The position numbers were made by a program, and so were the translations under genes. Source: Micropterix aruncella (Eukaryota > Arthropoda > Insecta > Lepidoptera > Micropterigidae). Taken from it: 64,000 nt of DNA. The stretch lies in contig OX155954.1 in assembly GCA_944548615.1 (NCBI GenBank), forward strand, positions 353,335-417,334, given 5' to 3'. Within the stretch, counting starts at the first letter, position 1. Each line of letters starts with the position of its first letter. The notes beneath the pieces are model-generated. The model saw nothing but the letters and a program-made list of their open reading frames with translations, was not told where the DNA came from and did not search any database. Shown one piece after another: positions 11,426 through 21,999 of this stretch.

Positions 11426-12004
11426 AGTACATTAGCTGGTAATATGCCACAATAATTGAAAAGTCATATTTGGTCGTTTCTGAATTTATGTCGAATCTTG
11501 TTTGGAATTATCGATAAATAGGTGAAGACGAATAAGAAAATAAATAAATGAAATAGCATATCACTAAGCGATACCAAGTCCTTGTGATGTCATCAAACCC
11601 TCAGAATGCAGCAGGGTTTATAGGTAAGAAAAGAAGGATCCCTGGAGTTAAGGCTAGGATTTAGATCCCATAAGTTTGAGTCAGGACAACCCCCGTGGCA
11701 AGGTTAAATGACCCTTCAATGTTCGCTTTCCCAGAGATCCTACCTTTTATCTGCAAAACAAAAGAAGATTAATTAGAATTCAGTATTTTTCAACTTTTCT
11801 AGATCGCGACCCCCTTCTTTGGTAAAAAATATAATAAAACACTTACGCGAGCCCCCCTTAGACTGTAAGTTAGTTTTCTCAACCCCCCCTTAATATCTTC
11901 CACAGCTGTAACTGTAAGTAACGTAATACAATACTTAGTAAGTAACACAATATTTTACCTCCTCGTCTTTAGGATGGCTTCACCTGCAAAGGTGTTTAAG
12001 AACA
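11425..12004. other. No recognised feature
   Basis: AT-rich sequence right of the LINE poly(A) tail; nothing identified. Confidence 0.4.
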
Positions 12005-12140
12005 GATAGCACCGGGGTCTCATCTCCCCTTCCCCACTTGGCGCAGTCTGAACAGACTGAGGGTGGGTGTGGCAAGATGCCGAGCCAATCTCGTTCGCTG
12101 GGGCTACACAGAGAACCCAATATGCTTATGTGGAACGCTG
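12005..12140 (+). pseudogene. LINE ORF2 C-terminal fragment (zinc-finger region)
   Basis: The plus strand reads RSLNRLRVGVARCRANL..WGY....CLCGTLQDED, the C-terminal cysteine-rich stretch of R1/Jockey-type LINE proteins. The same protein region is on the minus strand at 21520-21790. The match stops near 12140 and resumes near 12850, so about 700 bp of other DNA may have been inserted. Confidence 0.6.
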
Positions 12141-12850
12141 CAGGATGAAGACTGGACACGCCTGGTTTATCCTTAAGTTTTATTCCTCCCTAATCTTAAA
12201 TAAATGTTTTCCAATATATTTTATTCCTACCCAGTTATAATAAATAAGTACCTACAAAAAGTCATCGCTCGGACCATCTGCGCGGTCGGCGATTCAGTTA
12301 TCAAATTTACGCGCTGCGGATCGTATCGCACGTCGTGAAATACTCGTCTATCCGAGATAGAAAAAAATACATAAAAATAACTTCCGGAAGTGCCGTGCAT
12401 TTTAGGGAGTTTGTTTCTTCGGGATCAGCACCAGCGTCTGGGTAGCTACCCATCAGCGAAGCAGCCAGAGAAGATCAGGAAGGAAGCGGTTTTTGAGGTA
12501 CTCCTTTTCTTAACCGTTCAGGCCTCGACCCCTCAGCCGATTGACAAGTTGATGTCCCAAAAAATTTTTGTAAAAATTAGTAAAAAAATTGAATTATGAA
12601 ACTGTCTCACCAAAACATTAATTACTGCCAAACCACTGTACTTATAATTAAAATAAAACATATTACCATAATAAAACATAATAAAAAAAAACAAATTAAA
12701 TTAAAATTAAATTAAAACGGGGCCGTCACGGTGAATCGTGTTGTGGCCGATATCAGCCAATTGTGGCTCTAGGGGTTAATCCTGGATCTATTTCCACTGT
12801 CGCTGTTCAGCGCCCACCACACCTTAATTAAATACAGTCCATTGTCTGAC
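12141..12850. other. Probable insert between two LINE pieces; identity unknown
   Basis: The flanking sequences are adjacent parts of one LINE C-terminus by comparison with 21520-21790. The intervening DNA has no recognised gene. It includes AT-rich runs and a short GC-richer stretch (12390-12560). Confidence 0.4.
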
Positions 12851-13130
12851 GTTCAGGATATCGACCAAAGACCACCTCCGATCCTGCTCGCAACTGCCAA
12901 CCTCCATCAAACACCAGGATCTACAAGAGGCAAACGACAAGGCCACCCAGGCAGCTTGTTTTTGTAGACACGTATCCTAAATTGAAGGAACGAACGAACC
13001 TCCTTGTCGGTTGATAGACCGGTAAAGAAAAATATATCAATATTTTTATTTTTATTTTATGTTTTTGTATAAATATATTTTTTAGAAATTGTAAATATGT
13101 GAGAACACTAACAAAATAAATAAATCAAAT
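12851..13130 (+). pseudogene. LINE ORF2 terminal codons and 3' UTR
   Basis: The plus strand reads DHLRSCSQLPTSI...LQEANDKATQAACF then stop. Its counterpart at 21520-21790 (minus) reads LQEANDKAIQAAYFWKNMS then stop. AT-rich 3' UTR follows, with an aaataaataaat run near 13115-13125. Confidence 0.6.
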
Positions 13131-13189
13131 ACATACACATATATACATATTCCTAAAAGCCGTTTTTGCTTATGTAAATAATTTTTCAC

Positions 13190-13601
13190 GGTTGCTGTAT
13201 GACGGCTCACTGCCGCGAATACGCGTGATGTTTACGCGAATGGAAAGAAGGACATCAACTTCATGCGTTCTCGGCCGTGTCCACTGTGACTGTCCACCCT
13301 GGTCGAGGTCGGCGTATTCCGGGTCGAGTCGAGATTTGTCCTGTGCAACAGACTGACAGTCCACCGCGCGAGCTCAGCCGTCGCGCCGCGCGCGCAGCTA
13401 TTTACGCCCAAGTTGAGTCGTGAGCCAGAAAAGGGGAAGAGATAATCCTGCAAGCTGAGAGGAGATCTGTCCCTGTATCTCTGACGTCTCGAGCGCTGGG
13501 TCATCGCGACACCCTCTAGTGATAGTGCAGTGATAGTGCTGTGAAGTATCCAGAGGATAGTCGCCAGTCAACCGAAAGCAGAACGAGAAATAGAGCAGAA
13601 A
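13190..13601 (+). promoter_or_regulatory. Candidate host promoter and non-coding first exon
   Basis: A CpG- and GC-rich island (for example the 13370-13395 run of cgcg steps) in AT-rich surroundings, followed by a mixed-composition stretch with CAGTGATAGTGCTGTG and a polypurine segment ending AGCAGAAA|GTAAGT, a near-consensus 5' splice site with GT at 13602-13603. The context resembles an insect 5' UTR exon with a large first intron. No downstream coding exon was found in the window. It could also be the 5' end of an unrecognised element. Confidence 0.3.
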
Positions 13602-13649
13602 GTAAGTCGTACATTTCTTCTTTTTCTTTTAGGCTATCCACCCAATTAG

Positions 13650-14045
13650 TGTAATTTGTTTTTATTAGGTCGACCTGTATGTAACTATGTAATGGAATCT
13701 AACTAAGGTAACTAATTTAACCATCTTCCAAGGATCGTAGCGCCATGAAAATTGGCAGCTGTATGTAGTTCTGATGACAATACAATAATATAGTACTGTC
13801 GAACTGATCTAATGATGGAGTCGGAAGATATGAACTGGAAATTCATGATGGAACATCGTATCATAGCTGTGTTTGGACTTGTTAGAAAAGTCTTGGAATG
13901 AACTTTGACCACGATTAGGTTTCAAGGTCTGATGATGAAGCCGGAAGATAGGCACTGGCATTCCATGATGGAATATCGTATCATAGCCGTGGGTATGTGA
14001 ATATAGTATCATACCCTAAAAGCGTGTTTTAGTGTTTTTTTTTAA
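13650..14045 (-). repeat. 120-bp-period element, copy 1 (reverse orientation)
   Basis: Homologous to 40087-40466, 57511-58125 (plus) and 53266-53680 (minus). Monomers carry GATACGATATTCCATCATGG and TTCATCATCAGACCTTG. The outer end AAAAGCGTGTT survives at about 14017-14027; the other end (ATTAGGTCGACCTG) lacks the terminal repeat. Confidence 0.7.
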
Positions 14046-14204
14046 ACTATTAATTTATTTTTACAAGCTTTAGTTTACCTTGCAATGTTTATTAGCATGT
14101 ATTGTTGTATGTTTATTAGCAGGTTTGTTAAAGTTCTTAAGGCTCTTATCCTATAAAGTTGAAATTTTACACGTTGGCTCAGTTACGATGACAATGCATT
14201 TTTA

Positions 14205-14815
14205 TGGTGAGCATCACTTGATTTTACACGCAGGATCGGCTCACGACGAGACTCCTCTTACACGGTCAACAGCACAGTCACACAATTTTGTATACGCATT
14301 CAATTATGATAGCCCGTTCTAAATTTCACAATGGCATGGCTGCTGAACCCAGGGTTGGCTCCCGACGAGGAGACTGATCAACGGTCAACAGCACCGAAAC
14401 GAAATTTTGCATACGCATTCAGTTGTGATAGCCAGTTCAAAGTTTCGCCGCGATAGGGGTGCTGCACCCAGGGATGACTCCCAATGAGTCCTCAACGATC
14501 GACAACAATGAAACGAAATTTTATATACGCATTCAATTATGACTGCCCGTTCTACGTTTTACCGCGACAGACTGAACCCAGGATTGGCTTCCAACGAGGA
14601 GACTCCTCAACGATCGATAACACAGAGACGAAATTTTGTATGACGAGCCAGTTCTACGGTTTACCACGACAGGGCTGCTGCACCCAGGGTTGGCTTCCAA
14701 CTAGGGGACTCATCAACGGTCAACAGCACAAACACGAAATTCTGTATAGCATTCAATCATGATAGCCCGTTCTAAATTCCACTAAGATATGTCTGCTGCA
14801 CCCCGGGCTTGTTTT
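14205..14815 (+). repeat. Minisatellite, about five units of 107-119 bp
   Basis: The anchor CACCCAGGGTTGGCT recurs at about 14228, 14346, 14465, 14575, 14682 and 14799. Each unit also carries GAAACGAAATTTTGTATACG and a TATGATAGCCCGTTCTA block. Short frames within it are by-products of the repeat. Confidence 0.75.
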
Positions 14816-15045
14816 AAAAAAATGTGTTTTTACTACTAACTTATTTAATTGGGGTCTTGATTAATGGTCGGACAGCACCTGCCAAAGGAAACAGACACAA
14901 ATCTTACAATAAAAGAAACAGTAGAAACCGTATGTCGTCTTATGGAATGGAATATTGTCACTAAAGGGAAATGTGGTTGAGACAGATTCATTTACAGAGG
15001 ATTTTAAGGACTTTTGGAGAGTTAAGGGAGAGGATATAGTTTTTG

Positions 15046-15291
15046 TTAAATGGGCAGTTTAAAAAGGTGGTCAGCAGTGCAGACTGCATGGCCGCAATCG
15101 CATTGTAGGGACGGGAAGACGTGTATCAGATAGAGATGAGGGAGAGTGTAGCTGTGGCCAATACGCAATCTGCAAATGACTGCTATTTCCTCGCGGCTAA
15201 GTGGCTGATGATGGAACCATGGCTTAGGTCGGATGCTGTAACCTTTGCGTCTTGATTTTGGATGACAGGCTCGTGTCCATTTTTGAGTCAA
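15046..15291 (-). pseudogene. LINE ORF2 C-terminal fragment
   Basis: The minus strand reads SREEIAVICRLRIGHSYTLP...CDCGHAVCTADHLF. This is the pattern (RLRIGHS...CxCG...HxxxxC-like) found after RNase H in Jockey/I/R1-type LINE proteins. The last cysteine is not seen. 15292-15869 has nothing further that I recognise. Confidence 0.55.
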
Positions 15292-15869
15292 CTGGGAATT
15301 AAGAGCGGGGAAGAGATCAAGGAATGTCGAATGCCATCAGAAGCGCCGAGCGTACGAGCTGAATTCGCCAGCTCGCCCGCTCTCCCATTTTCTATAATGC
15401 TTGTGTGTCCTGGAATCCAACAGAGGATCACCCGAAAGTCGGTCGAGCCCAAAGTAAAGCATTTCAAATGTATCCCATTCTCAATGTGAAATGGCTTGTT
15501 TTTAAGGGAGGGGAAACTCAGTTTTTGTACAATACTGTGAGAGTATGTGAAGATGGCGGTTTTTGCTAACTGATGTTTAATTCTTATTATCTGTATTAAA
15601 CAGTATTTATCTGGGGTACTCTCAGGCTTTCATCTATTTGTTCATTTGTTTTTCAATTTCTATATAAGTAATTTCACAGCATTATACTAACTTTGCGGAA
15701 AACAGAAGATAATGTTACGATGACAAATGCCGATTACCTATTATATTTATTATAGTGTAGTAGGGTAATAGAATATTGAACAGGCATTATGAACACGCTG
15801 GGTTTTTGACTAAGTCTTCTTAGCCAGACAAGGACCATACACCAAATCACCGTTTTAGTAGTATAAAAA

Positions 15870-16310
15870 AGACAGAAACGGATTTAATGCATGAAGTTTG
15901 TAGCAAACGACGTTTGGACGATCTTGCAAGCTCCGTTCTTCATGGGGTAGACTGAAGTGCTGTCACTGATTATCAATTGTTGTTCCGCGAGTAGGCGATA
16001 AACTACTGCTATAATACGCAGATCATGAGGGTCAACAACCCTTTAAGAAAGGGCTTCTTCTTAGATCATGCGAGGAAAGCAAAAGTATTCTTTAGATAAC
16101 ACCAAGTGGTTAGTTCCACTATCTAATATGTGTCCGCAGATCGCCGATTTTTTTCTATGGACTCCTTTAACAGCTTTTGATATGTCCCATAGACGAGTCT
16201 GTGGGTCGCTTTGTTTCTTCAAAGATAAGCCGACCCACAACTGCACCCGATTTATACACTTGTTCAAGTTTTTACGGAGCCGTGGCGCTGCGACCCACAA
16301 CTGCACCCGA
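15870..16310 (-). pseudogene. Penelope-like element fragment (GIY-YIG region and 3' end)
   Basis: In minus orientation, frame-broken pieces read VYKSG...GRLIFEETKRPTDS, then KAV...KSAICGHILDSGTNH, then LVLSKEYFCFPRMI. This is the GIY-YIG endonuclease region of Penelope-like retroelements; 56723-57156 holds a better copy. The 3' part ends in the family terminal sequence AAACGTCGTTTGCTACAAAC near 15895-15925. The copy is dead. Confidence 0.7.
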
Positions 16311-16322
16311 TTTATACACTTG
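16231..16322. repeat. Perfect 32-bp direct repeat spaced 60 bp
   Basis: The 32 bases at 16231-16262 recur identically at 16291-16322; key parts are CGACCCACAACTGCACCCG and TTATACACTTG. This is a local duplication inside the Penelope fragment. Confidence 0.85.
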
Positions 16323-16329
16323 AAATGTT

Positions 16330-16800
16330 CTTAAAAACTTGCACAGGCTCCGTAGGTTGGGTGACATTCACAATAGGAAAACCAGGTTCAAAAATAAACT
16401 AGCCATTACGGGCTCTAGGTTAGCAAAAGTGAGTAAATCTTTCATTGGAGACGGTGTTCGCTTTTATAACACTTTGCCTGAGGAAGTAACCCTTTTACCA
16501 GACACTAAATATAGAAAAATTGTCAAAGATACTTTGTGCTCTAAAGGCTATTATAAAATTGAAGATTTTTTAAGCGATACATTGGTCTGGTCAAGTCGTT
16601 TTTGTGTAACATAGCTATGAAAACCATTTGTAAAGTGTTATTATTATTATTATTATTACTATTACGTAAAGCCATTGATTATATAGTGTGGTAATCAATG
16701 GTAAAGCCTACAAGCAAGGCATAAATGTCTAGAAACATAAGACGTTCGGAAAGTACTGTAAGTCTACTTCGAATAAAAATCTATCTAATCTAATCTAATA
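16330..16800 (+). pseudogene. LINE ORF2 C-terminus with 3' UTR
   Basis: The plus frame reads IHNRKTRFKNKLA...SFIGDGVRFYNTLPEE...CSKGYYKIEDFLSD then stop. This is the end of a LINE protein family also seen at 21169-21490 (plus) and 22000-22800 (minus). A (TTA)n run lies at about 16638-16665, and the 3' end runs into (AATCT)n at about 16775-16797, a microsatellite-like tail. Confidence 0.65.
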
Positions 16801-17081
16801 TTAGGACTTATAGACCAAGACCACTTTACAGGACTTTGAATAGACCACTTTACAGGACTCATAGACCAAGTTATACTTTGAATCCGTTTGAAGATCGTTT
16901 TTATTAAAACATTATGTATTCAAGGAGGGCTTTTTGGCTCTAAAAGATTGCTATTGTTGCTGGGTCGTAAAGGTATTGCGGGGCCGGGCTTTACGGTCCA
17001 CTCCCTTATGTAGGTAATACAACTTATACAGGTAATAAAAGTAATAAAGACTTATGTAAGTAATACAAGTATACATACAAT

Positions 17082-17343
17082 CATGGGCGCCCGCAGCAGG
17101 GTGCAAGGGGGTGCACTTGCACCCCCCCCCTGTCAGGAAGAACGTACATATAAAAGATTAGGATTTTTAAAATCAAGTTACTGTTTGGATAAAAACTTAA
17201 ACGTCTAGGTTGCTGTCCAAATTTGTTCATCACCTTGTCATTTAATTTAGTGTCCTCCTCTACTATTTTCCATTGTATTAGTTAGTAGTATAGTATGTAG
17301 ATGCAGATGCACCTCCCTAAAAGTAATCCTGGCGGCGCCCATG
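17082..17343. mobile_element. hAT-type MITE with perfect 8-bp target duplication
   Basis: 262 bp. The ends CATGGGCGCCCGC and GGCGGCGCCCATG are inverted repeats. The flanks CATACAAT (17074-17081 and 17344-17351) match exactly. An 8-bp duplication is the hAT hallmark. Inside the left end is a hairpin GGGGGTGCA/TGCACCCCC (about 17106-17126). There is no coding capacity. Confidence 0.9.
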
Positions 17344-18140
17344 CATACAATGCGGTAAATAATAATATTCTAGTTGCATATGGTCGAAATCTTGAACTTA
17401 CTACTTGGTATTGCCTACTTTGTATAAACTATAAATTCTGGTATTTTTCGAAGTGTATGATATTTATTACAATGTTAAACCGTCTCGAATCATCTTATTG
17501 ACGTATTATACAATGTACGCAAAACTGCTGTATTTTCCTTACGACAACGCGTGCTCCTGTGTGATAAAGTTAATTTATTGCTTGTTATTTTTATACGAGG
17601 CATATTTTTAATCAGTAAATAATATCACATAAGCTATGTAATTTAAAAAATCCAAGATTACAACTTTATAAATAATTATTTTATAATAGGAATAAGCTAT
17701 ATATATTATAATAATAATGAAGAAGATAAATGATACCTTTTATAATCTAAACTTTTTTTTCCCTTGATCACTTTTCCACTAGCTCTAAATCATATAACAA
17801 TGGAAAGATCTCTTAATATAGAACAGTTATTACTAGAACGACGGATCTCAATTATGAGCCGTTTCTGAGTTATATCCTAATGAATATGACTAATTGCCTG
17901 ACACCCCTAGGGCACCTAACACATCCAGGCATTGTATTTTTAATAACTAATTAAACGAAAACCGCCACAGAAGACACATACATACATACATACATACATA
18001 CGCTGTATGAATAGAAACTATATATTTCTGAGAATGCTCAAAATTTGACAGCAGTAGTAGTATGGAGTACAAATACTGGGATATGTTGTCCAATATGGAG
18101 TCCAAATAATGGGATATGTTGCTTGAACTTATCGGATTGT
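17344..18140. other. No recognised gene; CATA microsatellite
   Basis: AT-rich. A (CATA)n run lies at about 17978-18001. At 18050-18160 short direct repeats occur (ATGGAGTACAAATA..GGGATATGTTG; ATCGG[A/G]TTGTTCTAAT). Confidence 0.5.
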
Positions 18141-18143
18141 TCT

Positions 18144-18162
18144 AATCACGTCGGGGTCACCA
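18144..18162 (-). promoter_or_regulatory. tRNA-Trp primer-binding-site footprint of a lost LTR element
   Basis: The plus strand AATCACGTCGGGGTCACCA equals the 3' end of animal tRNA-Trp including CCA. Read on the minus strand it is a primer-binding site for that tRNA. It is flanked by near-identical 14-15 bp repeats (ATCGG[A/G]TTGTTCTAAT). No LTR end or gag/pol is visible nearby, so this is a remnant. 18163-19020 is otherwise unassigned AT-rich DNA. Confidence 0.6.
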
Positions 18163-19026
18163 GTATCGGGTTGTTCTAATATCTTGAGTTATCGATGATC
18201 AGAATTCCCACTTCGTGTCGTTCCTCGGCGATTACATGTGGTGAGATAAACACAATGTTTTAATATTTTTACCATTTAATTATCAAAAAGAAGTTAGGAA
18301 GAGATGGCTTACCAGTGATAGCGTTGACGGAGACAGTTAATAATTATGTTAATTGTATGTGCTTATATATTAGTGAAATTGCCGCAAGTGGGGTAAATTT
18401 CATGTGAATAAAAACTGATGATTCTGAAAGACGCTGTTTTCTATACAATGATAAAATGCAACGTATGAAAGAAATGTAATTATTATTTCTTTGAATAATT
18501 TTGGTCATCGGGCAAGTCGACAATTTTACCTATTAAATGACGTCAATAGAATCTCGGAAATAGAAATGTTTGTTGTTTTAAAATGTTACGTGGTTCATCA
18601 TCATAAGCCGATACAAACTCTGTAATGAGTGTCTTGATTTCATTGCCGCTCTGTTTACTGATTTATGTATGTAATATGCCAAGGTCAGCTGTCCAACATG
18701 GTGTACCAAGTGACCGTACAGTATAATATACTATCTTTTATGTATCTTCACCGCAAATAATATATTTAAAAAATTAAATATTGCATCATAGTAACAATGG
18801 GTTTTCGTGTGAGATCATAGCCATATTTAAAAAGCTTCCGATCTCTAAAACTTTGAAACAGCTCATAATTAAGGTAAAATGCAGGAGACATACGTTGGAT
18901 AAATAGTACTTTCCAATGGTAAATACGTTATTGTTATTTAAGAGGTGGGCCCAGCACCCATACATTTTTCCTCATTGTCTTTCCTGATAATTAATAATGT
19001 CTTCATAGATCCATTCAGCTTATACA

Positions 19027-19200
19027 GTTCTGAACCCCGTTCAGAACGACACGGTCCAGAGACACAGTAGTTATGTGGCCTGATGTTACATTGTAAGGTT
19101 CCGGGTTCGATTCCCGGCTGGGTCACCATTTTCCGTGGGGATAAAATTTAACGGAATTGCATTTCAGTTCTGTCGATCGACAGTAATAACGTCGCTCTAT
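19027..19200 (+). mobile_element. tRNA-derived SINE, copy 1
   Basis: The tRNA-like head at 19053-19128 has a seven-pair acceptor (GGTCCAG/CTGGGTC, two G-U), a perfect T arm (CCGGG-TTCGATT-CCCGG, B box), a weak anticodon arm and an encoded CCA. The shared body TAACGGAATTGCATTTCA is at 19149-19166 and recurs on the minus strand near 63119-63136. Immediately upstream is a perfect 9-bp hairpin GTTCTGAAC-CCC-GTTCAGAAC (19027-19047). The D arm is shifted, so it is not a functional tRNA gene. Confidence 0.65.
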
Positions 19201-19320
19201 ATTTGAGACCTCGTATTGCCAATAAGCAAACTTATAAGGGCATGGGAAAACCCGAATAGCTTCGTTCACGAGATGTTTTTTTTAGTTGTGAAAATAGGAC
19301 ATTTTAAAAAAAAGTTTACT

Positions 19321-19350
19321 ACAATACAATACAATACAATACAATACAAT
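19321..19350. repeat. (CAATA)6 microsatellite
   Basis: Pure pentamer array; no other function seen. Confidence 0.95.
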
Positions 19351-19784
19351 CAACTACTCCAGTAGATAGGCATTCCTACACTTGGATGCGTCACAAAATT
19401 AAATGCTAAAAATTTCATTATTATAAACATAACTATCGTGATAGTTGTCATGGCTGTAATATTATATTCAATATTACCTACATACAAATAATCAAAATAT
19501 ACTAATGTAATGAGTCAAGGAGAATAATATATTAAAATAGAAATGCAAATTCTATGTAGAATAATCAAAAAATATATATTTTATTGCCAATCCAGCAATA
19601 TGCCTTCGTATTTTTTTTTAAAAATGAATTTAATTATATGAAAATTAGAATGTCAGCTATGGTAATACCATTATGTTTAAAACTTTACGCATTTCATTAA
19701 TCATCAACATGGAAAATAAACTCAGAATTTTCAAACTCCCTTATACTATACTAATGATTAAAACTGTCAAAGAGTTAAGTTGAA

Positions 19785-20125
19785 ATCGGAGACTATCGCG
19801 GTTGTTTGTCATTATAAATGAGATAAAAACAATTTACCGCCTGAAGTTTGTAGCACACGACGTTTCGGCGATGTTGCAACCGCCGTTGTTGCGGTCGCAA
19901 CATAGCCGAAACTTTAGGTGCTACAAATTATACGTGGTAAATTTGTGTTTATTCTATTCATAAGAGTTGAGATGTTTTCGGGGAATCATTATTAAGCACC
20001 TGATAAATTCATCAACTCATATAAAATCGAAGACTATCGCGGTTGTTTGACAGTATATATAGGATAGAAAACGACGGGTCCTACAAATTTCACGCGGTAA
20101 ATTCGTTTTCTATCCAATCCATCGA
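19785..20125. mobile_element. Penelope-like terminal repeats in inverted arrangement
   Basis: Two blocks share terminal sequences with the Penelope copy at 56723-57260. Seen are GCCGAAACGTCGTGTGCTAC (19850-19905, minus) and CGACGGGTCCTACAAATTTC (20072-20091, plus), each beside ACTATCGCGGTTGTTTG. At 20061-20119 arms GGATAGAAAAC/GTTTTCTATCC flank the terminal block. There is no coding part. Confidence 0.6.
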
Positions 20126-20477
20126 CTCATGCCTACGAGATGCCACTGAAATGAGAATTACAAGAAAGCTTAGCAATTTGAGACCTCGGGTTACGTTTAT
20201 TGTAAAATCTGTTGTACATTGCCATAATAAATAAATAAATAACGTTTTCTAAATACATTCTTTCATTTCCAATTTAAACTTATCCAATTAAGATTAGCGC
20301 AGCACGTCGAATGGCTGTTAGCCAAGTGGTCTTACGCAAGAGAATCTTGTGAATGTCTGTTTATACTATCCTACGGAAATCCGCTACTCAGGGTGTTAAT
20401 TTATTAGAAATGTTGGGTTTCATAATTATTCATTACTATAGATAAACTTGGTCCTTGGGTCCCAATAAGAATATTAG
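20126..20477. other. No recognised feature
   Basis: AT-rich; nothing assigned. Confidence 0.4.
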
Positions 20478-21160
20478 ATAGAGATAGATAGATAGATAGA
20501 TAGAGATTCTTTATTGCACATTAACCAAAAACATACAAAAGGCGGACTTATTGCCTAAAATACAATCTCTTACAGCCAACCTTCGTGTAAGTGTAAAAAT
20601 TTAGGTGCCGAAAGATAAATTAAAAATTAACAAAAAAAAGAAGAAAACCTTATTACATAACAAAAAAAAACAAGTAACAAAAATGAATTTTTTAAAATAA
20701 AATTAGGATTTGGAATAATTCGCAAGGAGCAAAGAATAGGAGAGGAAGGGATGAGACCTAGGATAACTAGGAATTTAGGGACATGAAATGCTTTTTTAGA
20801 GACACTTGAAAGGTAGAAACCGTTGGTGCGTTTTGATGTCTGGCGGGAGCTGGTTCCATAGTCTAGCTGCATGAACGGTGAAGGAATAAGTAAAAAAAGA
20901 AGAATTATGAGTGGGAATCGCAATTTTACTATCCTGACTGAAACGGAGTGAAAGACCATGACTTCCTAAGTGGTTGAATTTTTCGGTTAGGTAGGAGGGA
21001 GCGGTAGGATTGTTGAGGATGTTATAAAGAAGGAGAAGAATATGCATGTTTCTACGTTCACGTATTCGAAGCCAATGAAGTCTGCTTCTATACTCACAGA
21101 CGTGATAATTTTTTTTCGCATTGAAGATATACCTAATGCATACATAATATTGACAAGTTA
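20478..21160 (-). pseudogene. LINE ORF2 C-terminus and 3' UTR
   Basis: The minus frame reads CEYRSRLHWLRIRERRNMH...LYNILNNPTAPSYL...HAARLWNQLPPDIK, a typical LINE protein end. It continues in a second frame (SVSKKAFHVPKFLV) after a frameshift near 20810. The 3' UTR ends in a tetramer tail, seen on the plus strand as (GATA)n at about 20480-20505. It is the same family as 6007-6535. Confidence 0.75.
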
Positions 21161-21168
21161 AAAAAAAA

Positions 21169-21490
21169 GTGACACATAATGTTAATACTAGACATAAGCA
21201 TAACATTTTTGTACGTGCTATTCGTCTCCACAAAATAAGTAATTCTTTTATGGGACAATGTATACGCTTCTATTACAAACTTCCTCATACTATTAGAGAA
21301 CTATCTGTAAATAAGTTTAAAGCTACAATCAAAGCAAAATTGTATAAAAAAGCATACTATACAATATCTGATTATATAAATGACAAAACGGCTTGATAGT
21401 AAAGGCTTGGACGCATCATAAGAACATAAATTAAAAATAATATTTTATTGTGTCTATATGAACAAAGAACATTTTGATTTTGATTTTGAT
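21169..21490 (+). pseudogene. LINE ORF2 C-terminus and tail
   Basis: The plus frame reads NVNTRHKHNIFVRAIRL...FMGQCIRFYYKLP...AYYTISDYI then stop. The 3' UTR ends with (TTTTGA)3 at about 21465-21485. It abuts the oppositely oriented LINE end at 20478-21160. Confidence 0.7.
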
Positions 21491-21519
21491 AGAGAACTAG
21501 ATAAATAATAATAATTGAA

Positions 21520-21790
21520 AATATTTTTTTAACGTGTCCGGGCTATTTTAGGACATGTTTTTCCAAAAATATGCGGCCTGGATGGCCTTATCGTTTGCTT
21601 CTTGTAGATCCCGGTGTGTGATAGAGGTTGACAGTTGTGGGCAGAATCGTAGGTGGTCTTCATCCTACAGCGTTCCACATATGCATATAGGGTTCTCTGC
21701 GTAGCCCCAGCGATCGAGATTAGCCCGGCATCTTGTCACACCCACCCTCAGTCTATTGAGACTGCGCCAGGTGGTGTAAGGAAGATGCTA
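21520..21790 (-). pseudogene. R1/Jockey-type LINE C-terminal cysteine region
   Basis: The minus strand reads SLNRLRVGVTRCRANLDRWG...CICGTL, then DEDHLRFCPQLSTS, then LQEANDKAIQAAYFWKNMS and a stop, with one in-frame stop between. It is the uninterrupted counterpart of 12005-12140 plus 12851-12970. Confidence 0.7.
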
Positions 21791-21999
21791 TCAGTAGGTA
21801 CTTATCATCCTCGCCAAGTGAATACCATTGAGCTACGCGATTCGACGATTAATCATAATCATACGTTTTTTATTCAAAATAGTACGAAATCGTAACTTTT
21901 TGACGTCAATAATGCATACAAACATACATAAATGATATAAAAATTAAATTATTCTGACATTATAACAAATTATTGTGACATATAACGTGATATAAATCA

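Noticed and set aside
13920..13950. Hammerhead core (CTGATGA...GAA) in the 120-bp monomers
   Set aside because: CTGATGA followed by GGAAG occurs on the minus strand, but no stem II or stem III pairing forms in either monomer variant.
19053..19128. Functional tRNA gene
   Set aside because: The acceptor and T arms fold but the D arm is shifted, the anticodon arm is poor and CCA is genomically encoded; sequence shared with 63080-63190 shows it is a SINE head.
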